Of a stretch of 64,000 nucleotides of DNA, positions 16,838 through 25,930 are shown piece by piece. Source of the DNA: Modestobacter italicus. GTDB lineage: Bacteria; Actinomycetota; Actinomycetes; Mycobacteriales; Geodermatophilaceae. The notes under the pieces were generated by a model, which made no database searches, was not told the DNA's origin, and was given only the letters and a program-made list of their open reading frames with translations. The DNA lies in assembly GCF_019799965.1 (NCBI RefSeq), contig NZ_JABGCJ010000002.1:186001-250000 (forward strand), read 5' to 3'. Made by a program: the position numbers and the translations under genes. Every line of letters starts with the position of its first letter. Within the stretch, counting starts at the first letter, position 1.

Positions 16838-18052
16838 TCAGTCGGCCGGGCCGGTGGCCAGGACGACGGTTGCGGTCTGCGCGCTGCCGTCGATGTCGGT
16901 CCAGGCCAGGGACACCGAGTCGCCCGGGTCGAGGTCGGCGAGCGCGGACGCGACGTCGTCGGCAGAGGTGATGGTGGTCCCGGCGATGGCGGTGATGACG
17001 GCGCCCACGGTCAGCCCGGCCTGGTCGGCCGGCCCGTCGGAGACGACACCGGCGACGGTGGCCCCGCCGGTGCTGTCCAGCAGCGAGACGCCGAGGAACG
17101 CCGGGTACCCCTGGTGGATCGTCTCGTCGTCCACGCCGGCCACGATCTGCTCGACGATCGACAGGGCCTCTCCGATCGGGATGGCGTAGGCCTGGCCGCC
17201 GGTGCTCGCCGCGGCGGTGTCCATGCCGACCACCTCGCCCTCGGCGTCGTAGAGCGGCCCGCCGGAGTCCCCGGCCACCACGTCGGCGGCGATCTCGATC
17301 AGCCCGGTGAGCTGCTCGGCGTTCGAGCCGCTCTCGTCGGTGGCGGTGATCGACTGGTCCAGGGCGGTCACCGTGCCCGCCGCGGCACTGGTCCCGGTCT
17401 CGCCGCCGGCGTTGCCGACCGCGGTGACCGCGTCGCCGACCGCCACGCCGTCCTCGTCGACCTCCACGGTGTCCAGGCCGGCGGCGTCGGTGAGCTGGAG
17501 GACGGCGACGTCGTCGGTCGGATCGGTGCCGACCACGGTCGCGGTGTGGCTCTCGCCGGTGCTGAGCACGGTCACCGTGATGCTGGTGGCGCCCTCGATG
17601 ACGTGGTTGTTGGTCAGGATCGTGCCGTCAGAGGTGAGCACCATGCCGGTGCCCGCCGCCTCCGCGTCCTGGTGGCCGAGCACCGTGGTGATGTCCACGA
17701 CGCCGACCAGCTGGTCGGCCGTGGCCTCGGTCGCGGCGGCCACCGTCGCGCCCGGTGACGAGGTGGCGCCGTAGCCGCCGAGGCTGCCTGGAGCCCAGCC
17801 GCCGCCGGTCCCGCTGCCGTGGCCCCCGCGGCCGCCGTAGACGACCAGCGGGTCAGTGCTGCCGGTGGCCTGTGAGGCGGTGGCCGTGTCGGCCGCGGCG
17901 CTGCTGCTGGCGGCGGTCTGCACGCCGAGGACGGTGCCGGTGGCCAGGCCCAGAGCACCCAGCGCGCCGATCGCCGCGATCCGGTTGCGCACGCGGTGCC
18001 GGGCAGTCGCGGGGGCCGGCGTCTCTGCTGTCTCGATCACGCGACCAGTCAA
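16838..18052 (-). CDS. HtrA-like membrane-anchored trypsin-like serine protease with PDZ domain
   Basis: A 404-residue protein. The N-terminus has one transmembrane segment (about 26-46), so the rest is outside the cell. A Gly/Ser-rich linker (about 70-100) leads to a trypsin-like domain with the triad His150 (TNNHVI), Asp181 (TDDVAVLQL) and Ser263 (GDSGGPLYD). A PDZ domain covers about 315-400 (FLGVSLLDS, then GPADQAGLTVGAVITAIAGT). This is the standard build of DegP/PepD-type envelope quality-control proteases. The initiator is ATG-type MTGRVIETAET. Confidence 0.9.
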   Translation of the reverse strand: MTGRVIETAETPAPATARHRVRNRIAAIGALGALGLATGTVLGVQTAASSSAAADTATASQATGSTDPLVVYGGRGGHGSGTGGGWAPGSLGGYGATSSPGATVAAATEATADQLVGVVDITTVLGHQDAEAAGTGMVLTSDGTILTNNHVIEGATSITVTVLSTGESHTATVVGTDPTDDVAVLQLTDAAGLDTVEVDEDGVAVGDAVTAVGNAGGETGTSAAAGTVTALDQSITATDESGSNAEQLTGLIEIAADVVAGDSGGPLYDAEGEVVGMDTAAASTGGQAYAIPIGEALSIVEQIVAGVDDETIHQGYPAFLGVSLLDSTGGATVAGVVSDGPADQAGLTVGAVITAIAGTTITSADDVASALADLDPGDSVSLAWTDIDGSAQTATVVLATGPAD

Positions 18053-18111
18053 GGACGCCGACCGAGGTGCCAGCTGTGCGCTGCCGTGGAACTCCCTGGA
18101 GGCCGGGCGGC

Positions 18112-18627
18112 TCAGCAGTCGAAGACCGACCAGCAGAGGTCGTTGCGCCGCCGCTGGTCGTCGAGGACGAGCTCACGGACCGCCGCCGGGAGCTGGTCGC
18201 GCTGCCACCGGCACTCGGCTCGCCCGGCCGCCTCGCGCTCGGCGTCCGGCACGGCAGCCCGCGCCGCCTTGATCGCGTAGGCGGCCGCGCCCAGGTCGTG
18301 CTCGGCGACGTGGGCGACCGCCCCGGCCTGGCCGGCGGCATAGGCGGCGTGCCGGGGAGCGCCGCGCAGGTCCCGGGCGGCGCCCATCGCGTGGCCGCCG
18401 GCTGCGCGGGCCGCCATCATCGGGAGCTCACCGCGCACCCAGGCGCGGGCGGCCGCGATCGCCGCGCGCGGACGCGGGTCCTCCGGCCGGGCCGACTCGA
18501 AGAGGTGGAGCACGTGCTCGGCGCAGGCGGCCGCCCAGAGGGCGAGCAGGTGGTGGTCGGGGTCGGTGAGGGTGCCGCCCCGCCGCACCGTCACCAGCCG
18601 CGGGTCCCGGACGCTCGGGAGGATCAC
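18112..18627 (-). CDS. Imm-5-like putative immunity protein
   Basis: A 171-residue, all-helical, Ala-rich protein. The opening VRDPRLVTVRRGGTLTDPDHHLLALWAAACAEHVLHLFE, with later DPRPRAAIAAARAWVRGE, matches the family annotated in databases as putative immunity protein (Imm-5-like). The name comes from association with polymorphic toxins elsewhere. No toxin, secretion gene or HNH-toxin fusion is next to it here, so a protective role is unproven. It lies between the HtrA-like protease and tRNA-Arg, with 27 bases to the tRNA. Confidence 0.7.
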   Translation of the reverse strand: MILPSVRDPRLVTVRRGGTLTDPDHHLLALWAAACAEHVLHLFESARPEDPRPRAAIAAARAWVRGELPMMAARAAGGHAMGAARDLRGAPRHAAYAAGQAGAVAHVAEHDLGAAAYAIKAARAAVPDAEREAAGRAECRWQRDQLPAAVRELVLDDQRRRNDLCWSVFDC

Positions 18628-18654
18628 GGCCGGACCTCCTGTCGGCTCCGCCTG

Positions 18655-18727
18655 CGCGCCCGGCAGGGATCGAACCTGCGGCCAAGTGCTTAGAAGGCAC
18701 CTGCTCTATCCGCTGAGCTACGGGCGC
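18655..18727 (-). tRNA. tRNA-Arg (anticodon TCT)
   Basis: The minus strand folds as a full cloverleaf: acceptor stem GCGCCCG pairing with CGGGCGC, D arm GCTC..GAGC, anticodon loop CTTCTAA giving anticodon TCT, and a T arm with GGTTCGATCC. The discriminator is G and CCA is not encoded. It reads AGA codons, which are rare in this GC-rich genome. Confidence 0.95.
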
Positions 18728-18943
18728 TCGTGGCCAGATCATCGCACCGGCCCGGGCCTCCCCGCCCGTGACCGGGCCCGATCGGGCGGCGCCGGTAGCG
18801 CCGCGCGCGGTCCTCCGGTGGCCGGGCGTCCACAGCCGGGCACGTCTTCCACAGTCCCGGCCGGCGCCTGTCCTGCGGTGCCCCCGGCCCAGCACGGTGG
18901 TCCCAGCCCGGCGGAGCGCCGGTCACACCACCTGAGGAGCACC

Positions 18944-19462
18944 GTGAACGAGACCGACCTCGTCGTCGTCGGCAACATCGTCAACTCCCCGCAGCGCACC
19001 CGGCTGCCCAGCGGGGACAGCGTCACCAACTTCCGGATGGCCTCCACCTCCCGCCGGTTCGACCGGGAGACGCAGGCCTGGACCGACCACCGCACCTTCT
19101 TCGTCGACGTCGAGTGCTGGGGCGAGCTGGGCGGCAACGTCTCCCACACGCTCAGCAAGGGCGACCCGGTCGTCGTCAAGGGCGAGATCTACACGCACGA
19201 GTGGGACAGCGACCAGGGGCGTCGCAGCCGGCCGCAGGTCCGCGCCGCCCACGTCGGGCCGGACCTGACCCGGGGCGTCGCCGACTTCCGCCGGTCGGCC
19301 CGGGCGGTCCCGCAGGCGGAGCCGTCCGGGGAGCCGGAGGACGCGCCGGTCGAGGACCCCTACGCCGCGCGGTCCACGGATTACCAGGCGGGGGAGGAGG
19401 CGTTGCACGAAGCGGACTCCGACCTCACCGATGCGCGCACCGCAGTGCCGGCGCTGACGTGA
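18944..19462 (+). CDS. Single-stranded DNA-binding protein family (SSB-like, Rv2478c type)
   Basis: A 172-residue protein with one OB fold at residues 1 to about 115: LVVVGNIVNSPQRTRLPSG, VTNFRMASTSRRFDRE, then FFVDVECWGELGGNV and KGDPVVVKGEIYTHEW. The acidic tail is short and lacks the DDDIPF-like tip of the principal SSB, so this is the paralogue type found beside ettA in actinobacteria (as with Rv2478c, from memory). The GTG at 18944 is preceded by a TGAGGAGCACC ribosome binding site. ettA follows 116 bases downstream on the same strand. Confidence 0.88.
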   Translation: MNETDLVVVGNIVNSPQRTRLPSGDSVTNFRMASTSRRFDRETQAWTDHRTFFVDVECWGELGGNVSHTLSKGDPVVVKGEIYTHEWDSDQGRRSRPQVRAAHVGPDLTRGVADFRRSARAVPQAEPSGEPEDAPVEDPYAARSTDYQAGEEALHEADSDLTDARTAVPALT

Positions 19463-19578
19463 GCCTCCCCAACTGGGAGGATCGGAGCTGAGAACGCCGG
19501 GGGCGGGGCCGTGGACGCCGGGAACGGCTGCCCCGCCCTGCCCCCGCTCGCGCACCTGACGGAAGGCTCCAACCCACA

Positions 19579-21249
<1,671 letters not shown>

Positions 21250-21256
21250 GGAAGGA

Positions 21257-21307
21257 CCCCCTCGCCCCCCACGGCTCGCACGCTCGCCGCGGGCCCCTGC
21301 GAGGGGG
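21257..21307 (+). terminator. Terminator downstream of ettA
   Basis: Inverted repeat CCCCCTCGC (21257-21265) and GCGAGGGGG (21299-21307) with a 33-base GC-rich loop, starting 7 bases after the ettA stop. It also lies near the 3' end of the convergent phosphatase gene and may serve both. Confidence 0.6.
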
Positions 21308-21366
21308 CCGTTCCAGGACGTCACCACGGCCGGCCGGAGCACCTGCTCCGGCCGGCCGTCGGCGTC

Positions 21367-21798
21367 TCAGGGGTCGAAGCGCTCGACGAGCCGGCGCTGC
21401 CGGGGCGTCTCCACCGCCCGGGGCCGGTACCGCGCGCGGACGAACGCCACCGCCTTCTCCGGCGGCACGCCGTCCAGGACGGCGAGGCAGGCCAGCGCCG
21501 TCCCGGTCCGACCGGTGCCACCGGCGCAGGCCACCTCCACCCGCTCCGCGACAGACCGCTCCCACGCCACGATCAGCTCGCGGCGCAGCTCGGCGGGGTC
21601 CCGGGGCAGCCGGAAGTCCGGCCAGCGCACCCAGGCCGCGTGCCACGGGACCGGCTCCGGCCGCCGGCCCAGCAGGTACAGCCCCCGTTCGGGTTCCGGT
21701 CCGGGCGGCAGTGGCGCCCGCAGCCCACGCCCCCGCACCCGGCGCCCCGACGGCAACGTCAGCACACCAGGGGCGCCGACCGGCCACTCCTCGCCCAT
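21367..21798 (-). CDS. Protein-tyrosine phosphatase family protein
   Basis: A 143-residue protein. The PTP P-loop C-x5-R is plain: CAGGTGRTGTALA, near residues 88-100, with the conserved Ser/Thr after the Arg. The preceding WVRWPDFRLPRD segment is the position of the WPD-loop general acid Asp. This is the short dual-specificity-like bacterial type. The start at 21798 (MGEEWPVGAP) is preferred over an in-frame codon at 21888, because the added residues are low-complexity. The substrate is unknown. Confidence 0.82.
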   Translation of the reverse strand: MGEEWPVGAPGVLTLPSGRRVRGRGLRAPLPPGPEPERGLYLLGRRPEPVPWHAAWVRWPDFRLPRDPAELRRELIVAWERSVAERVEVACAGGTGRTGTALACLAVLDGVPPEKAVAFVRARYRPRAVETPRQRRLVERFDP

Positions 21799-21905
21799 GC
21801 CAGGAGTCTGGAGCCCCGCGCCGGCGCCTGCCCGCGCCCGGTGCACCCGGCGTGGGGCGCCACCCGCGGTCGAGGCGCCCGAGGCCATGCGGCAGGGTGG
21901 CCGCC

Positions 21906-22322
21906 GTGAGGCACACCGTCGCCGTCCCGATGCGCTGGTCGGACATGGACGCCTATCAGCACATCAACAACGTGGCCTTCCTCGGCTACTTCGAGATGGC
22001 GCGGGTCGACCTGTTCTTCGACCAGCCCACCCACGACGAGAAGACCGGCCTGCGCCGGGGGATCGTCGTCGCCTCCCACGAGATCACCTACAAGCGCTCG
22101 GTCGTCTACGACGCCCAGCCACTGGAGGTGCAGATCTGGGTCTCCGGCATCCGGGCCGCCGCGTTCACCTGCCACTACGAGCTCTTCGACCACGGGCAGC
22201 TGGCCGTCACCGGCAGCACCCTGCTCGTCCCGGTCGACTTCGCGCTCAACCGGCCGCGCCGGCTCACCCCGGAGGAGAAGGTCTTCCTCGACAAGTACCT
22301 CGACGAGCCCACCCTCACCTGA
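21906..22322 (+). CDS. Acyl-CoA thioesterase (hotdog fold, 4HBT type)
   Basis: A 138-residue hotdog-fold protein: PMRWSDMDAYQHINNVAFLGYFEMARVDLF carries the 4-hydroxybenzoyl-CoA thioesterase signature with the catalytic Asp in WSDMD. It hydrolyses acyl-CoA thioesters; the chain specificity is not evident. The GTG at 21906 begins RHTVAVPMRWSD. Its location after ettA matches the mycobacterial order (Rv2475c, from memory). Confidence 0.88.
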   Translation: MRHTVAVPMRWSDMDAYQHINNVAFLGYFEMARVDLFFDQPTHDEKTGLRRGIVVASHEITYKRSVVYDAQPLEVQIWVSGIRAAAFTCHYELFDHGQLAVTGSTLLVPVDFALNRPRRLTPEEKVFLDKYLDEPTLT

Positions 22323-22341
22323 CCCGGGGTGAGCCGGGCCC

Positions 22342-22875
22342 TCAGTCGGGGAGGGGGACGATCCGGGGCACCGGGCGGTCCGCGCCGGTCGGCGCCCCGC
22401 GCTCGGCGGCCTCCTCGTCGGACACCGGACGGACGACGGCGCCCTCGGCGATCTCCGCACCGCCGAACACCGCCGCGTTGATGCCGCCGCGGCGCACCAT
22501 CGCCTTCACCACGCGCGCCCCGGTCAGTCGCTCCAGGTGGGCGCAGGGCGGGCAGCGCTTCATGCCGAACAGCAGTGCATCGCCCACGGCGAACCAGGAG
22601 CCGACCAGCGCCGGCAGCTCCACCCCGGTCGTCACCAGGTTGCGGCGGGTGTCGCCCGGCGTCAGCGGCACGCCCGCCTCCGCGGCGACCGCGGCGACGT
22701 CGTCCCGGTCGATCAGCGTCAGCTGCTTCTCCAGGTCCGGGTACTGCGCCCAGGTGCCACCGCCGAGGGCGTACCGGTCGCCGTCCAGCCCCCGGCCCGC
22801 CAGCAGCCGCGCGCTGGGCACCCGCTGCATCGGCCCCGCGGCCGTCGGGGTCCGCCAGATCTCCAGCACGGTCAC
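22342..22875 (-). CDS. MOSC domain protein
   Basis: A 177-residue MOSC (molybdenum cofactor sulfurase C-terminal) domain protein: SARLLAGRGLDGDRYALGGGTW, then GDTRRNLVTTGVELPALVGSWFAVGDALLFGMKRCPPCAHLERLTG. The CPPCAHLE segment holds the conserved cysteine found in MOSC proteins that bind sulfur or activated molybdenum cofactor. The GTG start at 22875 overlaps the bioN stop as GTGA, so it is translationally coupled as the last gene of a biotin transporter operon, an unexpected partnership. Confidence 0.88.
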   Translation of the reverse strand: MTVLEIWRTPTAAGPMQRVPSARLLAGRGLDGDRYALGGGTWAQYPDLEKQLTLIDRDDVAAVAAEAGVPLTPGDTRRNLVTTGVELPALVGSWFAVGDALLFGMKRCPPCAHLERLTGARVVKAMVRRGGINAAVFGGAEIAEGAVVRPVSDEEAAERGAPTGADRPVPRIVPLPD

Positions 22876-23531
22876 GATGCCTCCGGGGTGGGGGAGCGCC
22901 GTCGGCGCGGCGGGGGGACGTCGTCGGCGCCGCGGGCGTCGAGCGCCTCGCTCACGTCGTGGGCCATCTGCAGGACCTGGACCAGCAGCGGGGCGATCGT
23001 GGTCCGCAGCGCGCGCACGCCACGAGGTGACCCGCCGCGGGCCGCCTGGGCCTCGCGGATCCGGTCGGCCCGTTCCACCAGCACCGGGATGAACCGCAGC
23101 GCCATGGTGATCGCCAGGCCGACCCGGGCCGGCCGGACGCCGACCAGCCGCAGCGGCGCGCACAGCCGCTCCACCACGGCCACCATCGCGTTGACCCGGG
23201 TCGTCGCGGTCACCACCGCTGCGGCGAGCACCAGCGTCAGCAGCCGCAGCGCCACGTGCGCCCCGGTGCGCCAGTCGGTGGTGAGCGCGTGCACGACCAG
23301 CAGCGCCAGCAGCCACCACCGCACCGCCCGGGCCTGCCGGACCAGCACCGCCACCGGCAGCCGGGCCGCCAGCAGACCCACGGCCAGCACCCCGGCCAGT
23401 GCCGCGCCGGCGGCGGGGAGCGTGGGCAGGGCGAAGAGCATAACGGCGAGCGCGGCCAGGGCCAGCAGCTTGGACCCGGCCGGCAGCCGGTGGACGGCGC
23501 TGCCGCGCGGGACGTAGAGGGCGAGGGTCAC
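22872..23531 (-). CDS. bioN: Energy-coupling factor transporter transmembrane protein (BioN/EcfT)
   Basis: A 219-residue integral membrane protein with about five hydrophobic segments and the cytoplasmic EcfT coupling motif in ALRFIPVLVERADRIREAQAARGG (near residues 144-166), where the A-R-G signature contacts the ATPase. It forms the T component of an ECF importer with BioM and BioY. Its GTG start at 23531 overlaps the bioM stop by four bases (GTGA). The short length fits dedicated BioN proteins rather than longer shared EcfT. Confidence 0.88.
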   Translation of the reverse strand: MTLALYVPRGSAVHRLPAGSKLLALAALAVMLFALPTLPAAGAALAGVLAVGLLAARLPVAVLVRQARAVRWWLLALLVVHALTTDWRTGAHVALRLLTLVLAAAVVTATTRVNAMVAVVERLCAPLRLVGVRPARVGLAITMALRFIPVLVERADRIREAQAARGGSPRGVRALRTTIAPLLVQVLQMAHDVSEALDARGADDVPPPRRRRSPTPEAS

Positions 23532-24271
23532 CGGTCGGCCATCAGGGTGCGGTAGGCGGCCACGGCGGCAGCCGGGGCGTCGTCGCAGACCACCCGGCCC
23601 CCGTCGACCACCAGCACCCGGTCGAAGCCGTCGAGCAGGTCCAGCTGGTGGGTCACCACCACCACCTGCTGGTCCAGCCCGGCGATGAGCTCGGCGACCC
23701 GGCGGGCGTTGACCAGGTCCAGCAGCGTGGTCGGCTCGTCGAACACGATGCGGGCCGGCTGCATGACCAGCACACCGGCGATGGCCAGCAGCTGCTTCTG
23801 CCCGCCGGAGAGCAGGTGGGCGGGGTGGTCGGCGTGGCCGGCCAGCCCGTACCGGGCGAGCACCTCGGCGACCCGCACGGCGCGCTCCTGCGCCGGCACG
23901 CCCTGGTTCTCCAGCCCGTAGGCGACGTCCTCGGCGACGGTGGGGTGCACGATCTGCGCGTCCGGGTCCTGGAACACGAAGCCCACCCGACGGCGCACCG
24001 CGCGGACCTGGGTGGCGGTGTCCAGCCCGTCGACGAGCACCCGCCCCTCGCTGGGCACGACCAGCCCGTTGAGCAGCCGGGCGAAGGTGCTCTTGCCCGA
24101 CCCGTTGGCCCCGATCACGCCGACCCGGCGCTCGGTCAGGGTGAGGTCGATCCCCTCGAGCACCACCCGGTCGCCGTACCGGTGGCCGACCGCGTGCAGC
24201 TCGACGCCGCGGCCGGGATCGGCCACGTCGGTACCGGTGGCGGCGACGGCACCGGGACGACGGAACCTCAC
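23528..24271 (-). CDS. bioM: Energy-coupling factor ABC transporter ATP-binding protein (BioM/CbiO type)
   Basis: A 247-residue ABC ATPase: Walker A GANGSGKST (near residue 52), Q loop in FVFQDPDAQIVHPTVAEDVAYG, which is characteristic of ECF ATPases, signature LLSGGQKQLLAIAGVL, and Walker B RIVFDEPTTLLD. It powers the biotin importer with BioN and BioY. A GTG at 24271 overlaps the bioY stop as GTGA, fixing the start; the longer in-frame extension lies inside bioY. Confidence 0.92.
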   Translation of the reverse strand: MRFRRPGAVAATGTDVADPGRGVELHAVGHRYGDRVVLEGIDLTLTERRVGVIGANGSGKSTFARLLNGLVVPSEGRVLVDGLDTATQVRAVRRRVGFVFQDPDAQIVHPTVAEDVAYGLENQGVPAQERAVRVAEVLARYGLAGHADHPAHLLSGGQKQLLAIAGVLVMQPARIVFDEPTTLLDLVNARRVAELIAGLDQQVVVVTHQLDLLDGFDRVLVVDGGRVVCDDAPAAAVAAYRTLMADR

Positions 24272-24831
24272 CGGGCGCCGGCGGCCCGTCGCGGACGCTC
24301 GATCACCGGGTAGCTGCGCCGCACGACGTCGGCGATGGCCGCGGCAGCGAAGGCCTTGACCAGGTCGCCGGGGACGAAGACGGCGGCGCCGCTCCAGAAC
24401 GCGGTGTCCCACGGCAGGCCGGCGACGACCTTGAGCACCGGCACACCGACCGCGTAGACGACCACGATGCCGCCCAGCACGTTGGCGAGCATGCCGATCG
24501 CGACGTTGTAGCGATCCCAGGTGCGCTCGGTCAGCCAGCCGATGACGGCGGCGGCGACCGGCCAGCTGTAGAGGTAACCGGCCGATGCGCCGGCGAACGG
24601 CGCCAGGCCGCCGGCACCGCTGGCCAGCAGCGGCAGCCCGATCGCCACCAGGACCAGGAACAGCAGGACGGCGAGGAAGCCACGGCGGGCGCCCAGCACG
24701 CTGCCGGCCAGCATGACGCCGAGGGTCTGCGCGGTGATCGGGACCGGGCCCACGTTGATCGCGGGCAGCGTGCCCAGCACCGCGATGATGGCGGCGAAGA
24801 GGGCCGTGTAGGCCAGGTCACGGGTCTTCAC
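24268..24831 (-). CDS. bioY: Biotin transporter substrate-binding subunit BioY
   Basis: A 187-residue S component of a biotin ECF transporter with six predicted membrane segments. Visible family features: an N-terminal basic start MKTRDLAYTALFAAIIAVLG, PVPITAQTLGVMLAGSVLGARRG (near residues 30-52), and FAGASAGYLYSWPVAA. It is the first gene of bioY-bioM-bioN-MOSC; all junctions are four-base overlaps. The ribosome binding site GGAGG lies immediately upstream. No biotin synthesis genes are in the window, so the operon is probably for uptake. Confidence 0.94.
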   Translation of the reverse strand: MKTRDLAYTALFAAIIAVLGTLPAINVGPVPITAQTLGVMLAGSVLGARRGFLAVLLFLVLVAIGLPLLASGAGGLAPFAGASAGYLYSWPVAAAVIGWLTERTWDRYNVAIGMLANVLGGIVVVYAVGVPVLKVVAGLPWDTAFWSGAAVFVPGDLVKAFAAAAIADVVRRSYPVIERPRRAAGAR

Positions 24832-25396
24832 GTCGTCTCCTCCACGCAGCGCGGGCCGGCGAGCGCGCGTTCCGGGCGGAAGGTACCCGAGCGTGGCCCG
24901 GTAGCCGCCGCCCGGGCGCTCGCCCGACGGTCGCCGGCGACGGCGCGCGCGTGGTCATCGGACGTCGGGGGAGCGCATTAGGCGGCTCCCGGGCCGATCG
25001 CACTGGGTCGCTGCCCGCTCACCTGCAGGTACGTCGGCCGGTTTGCCGGGCTCCCGGGAGGCGTGTTGTCTGGGGTCCTGAGCCCCTCGGCGAAGGCGGA
25101 ACAAGGGCATGGCAACCGGGTGGTGGGCATCGCTGTGGTCGTGGACGCGACCCCTGCCGCAGCCCACCTCACCGGAACCGGTGCAGCAGCCGGACCGGGC
25201 GCCGGACGACGGCTCCCGGCCCGCCCTGCCGCCCGAGGCCGGTGCCCCGCCCACCGACGAGCAGGGGGCTCGGCACCGGGCCGAGGCGGTCCCGCCGCCC
25301 CACGGCCCCGCGGCCGTCCCGACGTCCGGTCCACCCACTGATCCGGAGCGCAGCACCCCGCTGCGTCCCGTCCCGACAACGACAGGAGCCCCACCC
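24832..25396. other. Intergenic region between bioY and the roadblock gene
   Basis: 565 bases between divergent genes. It must hold the promoters for bioY (minus) and the roadblock gene (plus). I see no RNA gene and no clear operator dyad. An in-frame extension of the roadblock gene is open from an ATG at 25109 and would encode a Trp-rich opening (MATGWWASLWSWTR) and a Pro-rich linker of about 96 residues; it could be real, but the base composition alone can keep such a frame open. Confidence 0.4.
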
Positions 25397-25765
25397 GTGG
25401 CACAGCTCGACAACGTCATCGCCGACCTGCTCGCGATCGAGGGCGCCAACGGCGCCGCGATCGTCGACATCGACAGCGGCATGGCCCTCGCGACCGGCGG
25501 TGCGCCCGGCTTCGACCTCAACGTCGCGGCCGCCGGCAACTCCAACGTGGTCCGCGCCAAGCTGCGCACGATCTCCGACCTGGAGCTCAAGGACGAGATC
25601 GAGGACGTCCTGATCACGCTGGCCGGCCAGTACCACCTCATCAACGTGCTCAAGGGGCAGGGCAACGCGGGTCTGTTCATCTACCTGGTGCTCGACCGGA
25701 CGACGGCGAACCTGGCACTGGCCCGGCACAAGCTGCGCGCGGTCGCCGGCAACGTCAGCGTCTGA
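25397..25765 (+). CDS. Roadblock/LC7 domain protein
   Basis: A 122-residue roadblock/LC7 domain protein: QLDNVIADLLAIEGANGAAIVDIDSGMAL, then TISDLELKDEIEDVLITLAGQYHLI and LFIYLVLDRTTANLALAR. In actinobacteria such proteins usually sit in conservons with a histidine-kinase-like protein, a DUF742 protein and a small Ras-like GTPase and act as GTPase regulators. None of those partners is adjacent, so this is an orphan. The GTG at 25397 has an AGGAG element upstream; a longer form from 25109 is possible. Confidence 0.85.
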   Translation: MAQLDNVIADLLAIEGANGAAIVDIDSGMALATGGAPGFDLNVAAAGNSNVVRAKLRTISDLELKDEIEDVLITLAGQYHLINVLKGQGNAGLFIYLVLDRTTANLALARHKLRAVAGNVSV

Positions 25766-25930
25766 CCGACGTCGACGGCCACCGCCACCCGCGAGGTGGC
25801 GGTGGCCGTGGCGAGCTGGTCAGGCGCGGACCCTGATCCACGGCGGCGCCGCCCCACACCGGGCGGTGCCGCCGTACCGCTGTCCGGGCGCGTAGGGCGC
25901 CGATCGGGCGGGGCGCCGTCGATCGTGCGG

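Noticed and set aside
24832-25396. A riboswitch (biotin, c-di-GMP or c-di-AMP type) in the long gap
   Set aside because: No conserved core of a known riboswitch class could be matched by eye; a covariance-model search would be needed.
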